Assembly (NCBI GenBank): GCA_016207865.1 | Contig: JACQZD010000072.1 | Span: 1-6,799 of the forward strand | Direction: 5' to 3' | Length of the DNA stretch: 6,799 nt | Source: Nitrospirota bacterium | GTDB lineage: Bacteria; Nitrospirota; Thermodesulfovibrionia; UBA6902; DSMQ01 | Part shown: piece by piece, positions 1 to 6,143 of the stretch | Layout: each line of letters opens with the position of its first letter | Numbering within the stretch: the first letter of the stretch is position 1 | Notes under the pieces: generated by a model | The model's database searches: none | Told to the model about the DNA's origin: nothing | The model's input: only the letters and a program-made list of their open reading frames with translations | Program-made: the position numbers and the translations under genes

Positions 1-923
1 AGCGCTTCACCTTTATAAATTTTTCTTTTTGCGCAGGGACTCATACGCTCTTTGACAAAGTCCGGAACATCGCCGGGTTCCAAAAATTTTTTCCCTCTGG
101 ACTTCCAGACATTCTTGCATCTCTTAATTACACCGGAAAGATCTTTTATGTCCAGGGAATACACATATTCGCTGTCGGCAATATCAGGATTTCGCGAAAT
201 CGGTTTTTCAATTGCGTGAGCCCCCAGCGCGACAGCGGCATACATCATTTCCTCCCCCCTGTAATGACATGTAAAACCTACCGGCAGATTAAAAATGTCA
301 TGATATGATTTCATAGCCAGAAAATTATGCTTATCCGGCGGGGTTGGACGGGGTCCAATAGGATTGTGCATTAAAATCAAATCCGTAACGCCGGCTTTCT
401 TGGCGGTAAAAACTGCGCGGGCTATGTGATCCAGAAGCGAGTAGTTTGTATCCATAAATACGGGAAGCTGCAGTCTGCCGGCAGATTCTATGAGCGGCAA
501 GTGCACTGCATTGCTTGAACTGATTTTAACGGCTACTGCCCCAAACTCCTTTATCTTTTTCATCATTTCAATATCGTATACAGTTGCAAAACATGGAAGA
601 TTAATGGAATTGGAATATTGAATAATCGCTTTGTACTTATCCTGCGTCATATGTTTGCGGTCAATATGTGAAATATAATTCTCGGAAATATCGCCTTTTG
701 CCGTCGTATAGCAATAATTAACATCCTTCATTTCCTTAAGCCGGTAAACGTCTTCCGGACGAAAACATTCAATTTTGGCCAAAGCGGCGCCTGCGGCTTT
801 GGCTTCGTTTAACAGGTGTTTTGCTATTTCAATATCTCCTTCATAGCATGTTCCGCGTTCAGCGATAAATGCCGCCTCATAATCATCTCCGATTTTTAAA
901 TTACCAATGTTCATTAATGACAC
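1..923 (-). CDS. Divergent NeuB-family (N-acetylneuraminate synthase-like) protein, 3' end outside window
   Basis: The frame is open from GTG at 923 through base 1: 307 codons with no stop, so the C-terminus lies outside. NeuB enzymes condense phosphoenolpyruvate with an amino sugar to make a nonulosonic acid. The barrel layout is clear: FIAERG (19-24), EGDIEIAKHLLNEAKAAGA (28-46), AKIECF (49-54), VKISSSNA (132-139), GFTCHYRG (216-223), AAVALGAHAIEKPIS (229-243). The last visible stretch (RKIYKGEAL) matches the entry into the usual SAF domain. Several active-site stretches differ from ordinary NeuB, most clearly P241 in place of a metal-binding His (EKHFT becomes EKPIS); H220 and K133 are kept. 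GTG was chosen over ATG 914 because AGGAGG ends five bases before it, against 14 for the ATG. The gene follows the broken cytidylyltransferase by 17 bases. Membership of the NeuB family is clear. Ordinary synthase activity is uncertain. Confidence 0.85.
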   Translation of the reverse strand, partial: MSLMNIGNLKIGDDYEAAFIAERGTCYEGDIEIAKHLLNEAKAAGAALAKIECFRPEDVYRLKEMKDVNYCYTTAKGDISENYISHIDRKHMTQDKYKAIIQYSNSINLPCFATVYDIEMMKKIKEFGAVAVKISSSNAVHLPLIESAGRLQLPVFMDTNYSLLDHIARAVFTAKKAGVTDLILMHNPIGPRPTPPDKHNFLAMKSYHDIFNLPVGFTCHYRGEEMMYAAVALGAHAIEKPISRNPDIADSEYVYSLDIKDLSGVIKRCKNVWKSRGKKFLEPGDVPDFVKERMSPCAKRKIYKGEA

Positions 924-928
924 AATTG

Positions 929-936
929 CCTCCTAA
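929..936 (-). promoter_or_regulatory. Strong Shine-Dalgarno site of the NeuB-like gene
   Basis: The minus strand reads TTAGGAGG, then CAATT, then GTG at 923. This is a near-perfect anti-16S match at good spacing and the best ribosome site I see in the window. It decides for the GTG start over ATG 914 and would let the gene be translated independently of the broken frame upstream. Confidence 0.75.
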
Positions 937-940
937 ATTG

Positions 941-1511
941 CTATATGGTTAGTTCTTTTGTTTGTATCAGACGGCGCATCTGGGCCTCAACAATATGAAA
1001 ATCCTCCGGCGTATCAATGTCAAAGGAAAAAATATCATCCATTACATATGGAAGCGCCGGCGCAAGAAAAAAGGTTTTTTCTTTTATGAGCATATCAGTC
1101 CGGATAATTATGAAGCTCCCGTTTCCTAAATAAACCGGTTCCATATTATTTGACTGTATCCTTTTGTTATTCCACTGCTTATCCAGGAATCCCGCTTTAA
1201 TGCTGTAAGGGTAGGCCGTTGCTTTCGCCCCCGAGACGATTAACCAGTTCCGCTATAACCTCCGGAGCCGAGAAATTATCCCCGCGGATATATTCGGGTC
1301 TGACGTCAATTTTTATTCCTTTTATCCTGCCGGCAATTTCAGCGATTTCAGGATCATCCGTGGAAACAAATATATCCTGAAAACATTCAGATTCAGCAGC
1401 TGCTTTTAATCCGTAATAAAACAGTGGATTGCCCAGTAAGAGTTTCTTGTTTTTACCCGGCAGTCTTGAAGAATGGCCTTTGGCGGGCATAACACAGATT
1501 CTTGGCATCAT
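941..1511 (-). pseudogene. Broken CMP-nonulosonate cytidylyltransferase (NeuA/PseF-like), frameshifted with internal deletion
   Basis: Two overlapping frames together make a nonulosonate cytidylyltransferase. The first (ATG at 1511, stop at 1197-1199, 104 aa) has the nucleotide-binding start MPAKGHSSRLPGKNKK, then IFVSTDDPEIAEIAG. The second frame, open from 1252 to the TAG at 941-943, continues with AYPYSIKAGFLDKQW, VYLGNGSFIIIR and the metal-binding FDIDTPEDF. The frames can be joined at a run of five G (1228-1232) by dropping one G, giving about 189 residues. The family is usually about 225-235. Compared with Neisseria NeuA recalled from memory, roughly 40 residues between VIAELVNRLG and AYPYS are missing, including the strand with the QPTSP motif. 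A one-base correction would not restore them. An active enzyme would couple CTP and the sugar acid into the CMP-sugar. The first ATG overlaps the hisH stop. True gene decay and an assembly or sequencing error are both possible; the second fragment may be re-initiated at ATG 1144 but would lack the nucleotide site. Confidence 0.78.
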
Positions 1512-2191
1512 TCCGCCCCTTTGCTGTTTGCAATAACTATTTTTACAAATTCCCTTAATATCTTAATGCCTGTTTCCCGGCTTTTTTCAGGATGAAACTG
1601 ACAGCCGTAAATATTTCCTTTTTTTACTACTGCCGCAAATCTGCTATTGCCGTATTCGGCATAAGCCAGAATATATTTTTCATTATCCGGCACGCACGCA
1701 AAAGAATGGATAAAATAAACCTCTTCATTTTTTTTGATTTTTGACAAAATTGTATTATTCCAGTCTACAGCATCCGCCCGCTTAAGAAGAGGTTTCCAGC
1801 CTATATGCGGAATTTTGAGTTTATCGCCGGCAGGATTGCCGCCGCTGTCCACTAAAGGAACTACCCGGCCTTTTATCAGGTTAAGCCCGCGATGCATCCC
1901 GAATTCCAAGCTGAAGGAAAAAAAGAACTGCATGCCGAGACAGATGCCGAGAATAGGTTTCCCCGCGGAAGCAATTTCAAGCAGCGGCTCAATGAAGCCG
2001 CGCTCTTTCAGCTTAGTCATCCCTTCTCCGAACGCGCCGACGCCAGGGATAATAATGCCGTCCGTTTTCCCAAGCGCTGAAGGCCTGTTGATATTCTCAG
2101 CCTTCACTCCCAGATAATTCATGGCCTTCCCCAGGCTGTGCAGATTTCCCAGCCCATAATCAATAATCTGTATCGTCGGCTTATATGGCAC
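1508..2191 (-). CDS. hisH: HisH paralog: glutamine amidotransferase (glutaminase) subunit
   Basis: Complete 227-residue class I (triad) glutamine amidotransferase with a GTG start at 2191 and TGA at 1508-1510. It opens with IIDYGLGNLHSLGKA (9-23) and has PGVGAFGEGM (49-58). The nucleophile C84 sits in GICLGMQ and the triad is completed by H200 and E202 in QFHPEKS. The glutaminase therefore looks active. It should release ammonia from glutamine and pass it through the adjacent HisF paralog to the sugar amidotransferase. GTG is the only start that keeps the first strand of the fold; the next methionine is residue 24. The gene lies nine bases after hisF. Its stop overlaps the ATG of the next reading frame as ATGA, so downstream translation was probably coupled to it. 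Nothing in the window supports histidine biosynthesis, so this is best read as HisH2 of an acetamidino-sugar pathway. Confidence 0.93.
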   Translation of the reverse strand: MPYKPTIQIIDYGLGNLHSLGKAMNYLGVKAENINRPSALGKTDGIIIPGVGAFGEGMTKLKERGFIEPLLEIASAGKPILGICLGMQFFFSFSLEFGMHRGLNLIKGRVVPLVDSGGNPAGDKLKIPHIGWKPLLKRADAVDWNNTILSKIKKNEEVYFIHSFACVPDNEKYILAYAEYGNSRFAAVVKKGNIYGCQFHPEKSRETGIKILREFVKIVIANSKGAE

Positions 2192-2200
2192 GCTGTCCGG

Positions 2201-2938
2201 TTATTGAGTTTTCTTGAGGAAATTTTTTATCTGAGATACTGACAAGTGATTATAATGAAGCGCGGAGGACAAGCATACGGCATCCGCATATCCTTTATAT
2301 ATTACCTCTCTGACATGAGCCAGACTCCCCGCGCCGCCGCTCGCAATAACAGGGACTTTCACCCGGGTGGAAATTCTTTCAATTAATCCGCAGTCATAAC
2401 CTTCCATCGTGCCGTCTTGATCAACAGAAGTGATAAGCAGTTCGCCTACTCCCAGTCTGACTAATTCAACCGCCCACTTTACCGCATCTTTGCCGCTTAC
2501 GTCCCTGCCATAATTGTAAAGAGCCTCCCAGTGGTCTTTTTCTGTGCGTCTGGCGTGAACCGAACCCACAATGCACTGCGAGCCGAAATGTTTAACTGCC
2601 TGAGAGACAAATTCAGGATGTTCTATCAGCCAGGTATTAACCGCGACTTTGTCCGCTCCGGCCCTCAACAGCATATGAATATCGTCCAAAGAACGTATCC
2701 CCCCGCCGACAGTAAGCGGTATAAATATATTGTTTGACACGCGTTCAACGAGTTCCTTGAGGTTATTACGGCCATATAAACTGGCCACGACATCAAGGTA
2801 GATAATTTCATCCGCTTTATCTTTATAGTATTTTTCTGCTAACTGCTCCGGGGTGCCGACAGGGCGGATTCCTTCAAGATGTATTCCTTTAACAACATTT
2901 GAACCCTTGATGTCCAATTTAACAATAATACGGGCCAT
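2201..2938 (-). CDS. hisF: HisF paralog: ammonia-channelling partner of the sugar amidotransferase
   Basis: Complete 245-residue (beta/alpha)8-barrel protein with an ATG start at 2938 and TAA stop. Family landmarks are all present: LDIKGSNVVKG (8-18), YLDVVAS (47-53), TVGGGIRS (76-83), GADKVAVNT (94-102), ITSVDQDGT (169-177), VIASGGAGS (197-205). In histidine biosynthesis HisF takes ammonia from HisH and closes the imidazole ring using two aspartates (Asp11 and Asp130 in Thermotoga maritima numbering). Here the first is kept (D9), but the second position is H128, in GSVHARR where true HisF has an Asp followed by a basic residue. A cyclase role is therefore unlikely. The neighbours, a sugar amidotransferase upstream and hisH downstream with no other his genes in view, point to the HisF2 role of passing ammonia to the amidotransferase. 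The gene begins six bases after the amidotransferase stop, in an A-rich leader with no clear ribosome site, which suggests coupling. Confidence 0.92.
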   Translation of the reverse strand: MARIIVKLDIKGSNVVKGIHLEGIRPVGTPEQLAEKYYKDKADEIIYLDVVASLYGRNNLKELVERVSNNIFIPLTVGGGIRSLDDIHMLLRAGADKVAVNTWLIEHPEFVSQAVKHFGSQCIVGSVHARRTEKDHWEALYNYGRDVSGKDAVKWAVELVRLGVGELLITSVDQDGTMEGYDCGLIERISTRVKVPVIASGGAGSLAHVREVIYKGYADAVCLSSALHYNHLSVSQIKNFLKKTQ

Positions 2939-2944
2939 GTTTTT

Positions 2945-4126
2945 TTATTTAAGGCGGGTTTTTAAATGCCACTGACCGTCAATTTTTTCCCATAAATGCG
3001 GCGGCCTGAATTTATCTACAACATTCCGAAACTCTTCTTCCGTAATTCCCATATATTCAAGACATTCCTTAAAATGCTCCTGAGGGAATTCCCCGTCGTA
3101 TTTATTTGCCAGCGCCACGGCCTCTTCTCTGTTGATGTGTCCGGACCTGACCTCCTGAGAAGCTTCGGAGGTGCATCTGCCGAAACCGAATTTAATGTAT
3201 TGCATATAAAAATGCAGCCCGTCAATTTTATCATCCAGACTGGCATATTTAGAGTAAGTTCCTTCAGACCTTTTAGGATTCGGCTTGAACCTGCAGTTCG
3301 TTGAGGCATAGTAATAATTCTCCTGAGGAATCCATTTTTTATAATACGAAAACCAGTGAACCTCCGTGCCGAGCTTTCCTGCTTCTTCCAGGGGAGGCAG
3401 CCTGTACAGGTCAATACTGCTTAGGTCGCCGTTATCAATCAACCCGTATTTAAGCCCTTCTTCCACCATTGAATCCACGCCTTTAGTATTCATATGAAAA
3501 TAATTCTTCAGGTCCTCGTATGTCTCGTTTGGTTTATACCAAAGCGCCTTTCCCCCGCCGTATTCAACCCGCGTCATCTCTCCGTAGATAATCAGCGGTA
3601 TTTTAAATTTTACAGCCATGCTTAAAGGAAACGCCCTTTGTCCGTAATGCCAGGGCCAAAAAGGGTCTCCCATTAATTCAAAGCCTAATCTTGCCAGTTT
3701 TGCATACACTTTTCCGTCAGGGAGGCAAAGCACGGTATCAAATCCGGCATGTCTGAATGACTGTAAGTTTTGCCAGCCTATATCCGTATATATAGCAGGC
3801 GCCCACGTAACGGCAAGCGGATGCATGTTATATTTATGCTTTAACTGGTGCGCAACGAAACAACTGTCCTTCCCGCCGCTTGAGGGGACTATGACGTCAA
3901 AACTGCCGTCCCTGGACCGATATTTATCCAGCAAACTCACTAACTCTTTTTCCCGCTCATTCCAGTCAATTACCTTCTCCTTTAAATCGCTGTATTGACA
4001 TGCGTCGCACACGCCCTGCTCGTCAAAAGTAAGCCCCGGCCGTTGATTGGAATTAATACATCGCGAACAATAAAACACTGTCTTTTCAGAATCCATATGC
4101 CGTGTATCAAGAATTTTTTTTATCAC
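2945..4126 (-). CDS. N-acetyl sugar amidotransferase (WbpG/PseA/WbuX type)
   Basis: This enzyme family uses ammonia supplied by HisH/HisF to convert an N-acetyl group on a sugar to an acetamidino group, with ATP activation through a PP-loop. With the GTG start the protein is 393 residues, close to the family's usual length. Two CxxC pairs (CSRC at 20-23, CDAC at 40-43) look like a zinc site. The PP-loop SSGGKDS is at 82-88. The C-terminal half carries the family's stretches TYSKYASLDDKIDG, IKFGFGRCTSEASQEVR and HINREEA. GTG at 4126 was chosen because AAGGGGGAG lies just upstream. A TTG at 4141 has no ribosome site. An ATG at 4096 (protein beginning MDSEKTVFYC) lacks a ribosome site but would also be acceptable. 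The start lies inside the radical SAM gene and the stop is six bases before hisF, so all three are probably co-translated. Known relatives modify pseudaminic or legionaminic acid or ManNAcA-type sugars; which sugar is made here is not shown. Confidence 0.92.
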   Translation of the reverse strand: MIKKILDTRHMDSEKTVFYCSRCINSNQRPGLTFDEQGVCDACQYSDLKEKVIDWNEREKELVSLLDKYRSRDGSFDVIVPSSGGKDSCFVAHQLKHKYNMHPLAVTWAPAIYTDIGWQNLQSFRHAGFDTVLCLPDGKVYAKLARLGFELMGDPFWPWHYGQRAFPLSMAVKFKIPLIIYGEMTRVEYGGGKALWYKPNETYEDLKNYFHMNTKGVDSMVEEGLKYGLIDNGDLSSIDLYRLPPLEEAGKLGTEVHWFSYYKKWIPQENYYYASTNCRFKPNPKRSEGTYSKYASLDDKIDGLHFYMQYIKFGFGRCTSEASQEVRSGHINREEAVALANKYDGEFPQEHFKECLEYMGITEEEFRNVVDKFRPPHLWEKIDGQWHLKTRLK

Positions 4127-6131
4127 CGGCTCCCCCTTCAATCAGCTTTTTGTCGTATTCATATTTTCTGTAAAGCATTACAGGATTTATACGCGTCAAG
4201 ATTTTGCCCTTTGAATCCGCACTGCTGCCGAACGCGTTAAAATAATCTTCAATTATCCCGCGCTGCTCCTGCGTCAGGAAAAAATTCACCCTCGTGGGAC
4301 TGACATAGCCTTTTGTTTCCGCGGATATGCCGTTTGTTATCCACCTGGGAATATCCAGATCAAACGATCTGGATACAGATAATTTATCCATATCAAAAAT
4401 ATCACCGCGAACGGCCAGACAAAAGGCAATCAGATTTTCTGCCGCGTTATGATCAATCCCCCTGATATTCTTAAGCGAAGCGCTTGCAATTTCCAGAAAT
4501 TCCGACAGATTTTCAAGGAAAACAGCCTGATATTTCTGCAGTAAGTTCGCTCCGGCTTTTCCGTTTATCAATTTTTGAAAATTTTCATTCTTACCGTAAT
4601 AGCTTAGAACCTCCTCTTCGCTGTCCCATAATTCGGCTTTGGCTTCATTTAAAAAGTCCTTATATAATCTGCCTGCAATGCCGTCATTTTCGTTTAACAG
4701 CAAATGAATATTTTTTAACCAGTCAAATACGTTAATATTCAACCTCTTAAGATATGTTATGACTTCACGTATTACCCCTGAATTGTAATATCCGCCAAGG
4801 ACAAAATGGAAACCCCTTAAATCTGCATATTCATCAAGGCCCAGAGAGGCTGAAGCGACACAGACTTGCTCCACTTCCAGCACTTGCCTCCCCAGATATG
4901 TGCCGAAGTCCCTCGGAATTACCCTGTATTTTTTCACCATTTTAAATTGATCAAAATACTCATTTTCCCTTAACGGCGTATTGGGCAAACTCATGCAGGT
5001 ATACGACTCAACAATATCAATATCGGCGTCAATGGCGGTTTTTAAGCCGTTCAGGTGGCTTTCCTTTGTTTCTGCAGGCAAACCTAAAATGAATTCAGTT
5101 AATGAGCGCACATTGTATTTCTTCAGATTGTTGATTATATGCGAATATTGAGGCAGCGACAGATTTTTCCTTTTTACATGAAAGAGCGTGTCTTTATTCA
5201 AGCTTTGCATTGCGGCGGAAAAATAAAGGGTTTCTCCTAATGTGGATACGCAATTAAATACTCTTTCGTAATTTGTCTTTGCTGTGCTCAGATTAATTTT
5301 TAAAGGCCAATTATGCTCATTCTCGCATTCTTTAAGGGTAAGCGCTATGTCGGTATCCTGGGTAAAAAGTCCGAAATTGTCATCAGCGATATGAAGCAGT
5401 TTGGACTTGGCGATCCGGGCTATATATTTGATATCGTCCTTAACTCTATCGGGCGAGTGTTTGAATACATGACTGTAGTAATCACTGCTTGAGTGACAAT
5501 ACGCGCATGTAAACGGACAGCCTCTGTTTGTCTGAACCATCGCGGCAAAACCGTCTTTTAACATCTCGTCAAAAATGCCTGATAAATAAGGAGAGGGAAT
5601 ATCATCCGGATTTTTTATTCTTTGCCCCTTGCCGCCGTCACAAAATTCACCGCCTTGCATGAAATGGCACCCTTCTATCGCAGTTTGTTTTGTTAAGTTA
5701 ATATTTAAGCTGTTGCTTAATAATTTCCTGATAAGACTAAGCAGTGTTATCTCGCCTTCGCGATAAATATAAAAATCAATTTTATTGAATTTTCTTAAAA
5801 AATTTTCCTGCATTTCCTTTTTACCGGGATAGTTGGGGCCGCCCATTATGGTAACTATCTGAGGATGCAATGATTTGTAATATGAAAGATACGCATAATT
5901 CAAATGGGAATTCCAGATATAGTTGCTGCATGCGAGGACATGCGGAACGCGTTTCTTGATCGCTTCTTCCAATTTGTCCGGTATATTGAAGATTTCAATC
6001 TCAACATCATTTGAAAGATGTTTTAATAAATATGACGCCAGGTATCCGATATTCAGGGGTATGGCCTCGGAACTTGGACGGCCGTCTCTGATGTGCGTCA
6101 AATTTGTCAGGTAAATGATAATCTTATCCAT
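4107..6131 (-). CDS. B12-binding-type radical SAM protein, 674 aa
   Basis: Complete gene with ATG at 6131 and TGA at 4107-4109. Residues 1 to about 140 look like a cobalamin-binding Rossmann domain: a hydrophobic first strand (DKIIIYLTN), PLNIGYLASYL at 25-35 and IMGGPN at 95-100. Residues about 195-400 form a radical SAM barrel. The 4Fe-4S motif CxxxCxxC is at C205, C209 and C212 within NRGCPFTCAYC, followed by IADDNFG (248-254), an MQSLN...KRKN stretch (308-323) and FILGLPAET (347-355). These are typical of cobalamin-dependent radical SAM enzymes. Residues about 430-674 are a mostly helical C-terminal region that I do not recognise. No signal peptide or membrane segment is evident, so it is probably cytoplasmic. 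Family members do difficult C- or P-methylations, ring closures or rearrangements using a 5'-deoxyadenosyl radical. The operon position suggests a sugar or nucleotide-sugar substrate, which is inference. The upstream ribosome site is weak. The 3' end overlaps the amidotransferase gene by about 20 bases, suggesting translational coupling. Confidence 0.9.
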   Translation of the reverse strand: MDKIIIYLTNLTHIRDGRPSSEAIPLNIGYLASYLLKHLSNDVEIEIFNIPDKLEEAIKKRVPHVLACSNYIWNSHLNYAYLSYYKSLHPQIVTIMGGPNYPGKKEMQENFLRKFNKIDFYIYREGEITLLSLIRKLLSNSLNINLTKQTAIEGCHFMQGGEFCDGGKGQRIKNPDDIPSPYLSGIFDEMLKDGFAAMVQTNRGCPFTCAYCHSSSDYYSHVFKHSPDRVKDDIKYIARIAKSKLLHIADDNFGLFTQDTDIALTLKECENEHNWPLKINLSTAKTNYERVFNCVSTLGETLYFSAAMQSLNKDTLFHVKRKNLSLPQYSHIINNLKKYNVRSLTEFILGLPAETKESHLNGLKTAIDADIDIVESYTCMSLPNTPLRENEYFDQFKMVKKYRVIPRDFGTYLGRQVLEVEQVCVASASLGLDEYADLRGFHFVLGGYYNSGVIREVITYLKRLNINVFDWLKNIHLLLNENDGIAGRLYKDFLNEAKAELWDSEEEVLSYYGKNENFQKLINGKAGANLLQKYQAVFLENLSEFLEIASASLKNIRGIDHNAAENLIAFCLAVRGDIFDMDKLSVSRSFDLDIPRWITNGISAETKGYVSPTRVNFFLTQEQRGIIEDYFNAFGSSADSKGKILTRINPVMLYRKYEYDKKLIEGGAGDKKNS
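4130..4138 (-). promoter_or_regulatory. Probable ribosome binding site of the amidotransferase gene
   Basis: The minus strand reads AAGGGGGAG, then CCG, then GTG at 4126, all inside the last codons of the radical SAM gene. The AAGG part lies eight bases from the GTG; the GGAG part is closer than ideal. It favours GTG 4126 over the TTG at 4141, which has no purine-rich leader. Confidence 0.45.
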
Positions 6132-6143
6132 ACGTTAAACCGG

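Noticed and set aside
941..1511. Treating the two cytidylyltransferase pieces as two separate small genes
   Set aside because: The second frame runs upstream past its ATG with family-like sequence (AYPYSIKAGFLDKQW), and each piece holds only half of the active site.
1734..2117. Plus-strand open frame of 127 codons antisense to hisH
   Set aside because: It lies fully inside a well-supported minus-strand gene with intact catalytic motifs. Its translation is low-complexity, rich in Ser, Pro and Arg, with no recognisable domain.
1508..2938. Reading hisF and hisH as part of a histidine biosynthesis operon
   Set aside because: No hisA, hisB, hisI or other his gene is present, the HisF second catalytic Asp is His, and a sugar amidotransferase is directly upstream.
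3016..3414. Minus-strand open frame of 132 codons within the amidotransferase region
   Set aside because: It is another frame of the same DNA that encodes conserved amidotransferase segments. The translation has no family features.
2945..4141. TTG at 4141 as the amidotransferase start
   Set aside because: No ribosome site precedes it. The purine-rich AAGGGGGAG lies downstream of it and in front of GTG 4126, and the family usually has few residues before the first CxxC.
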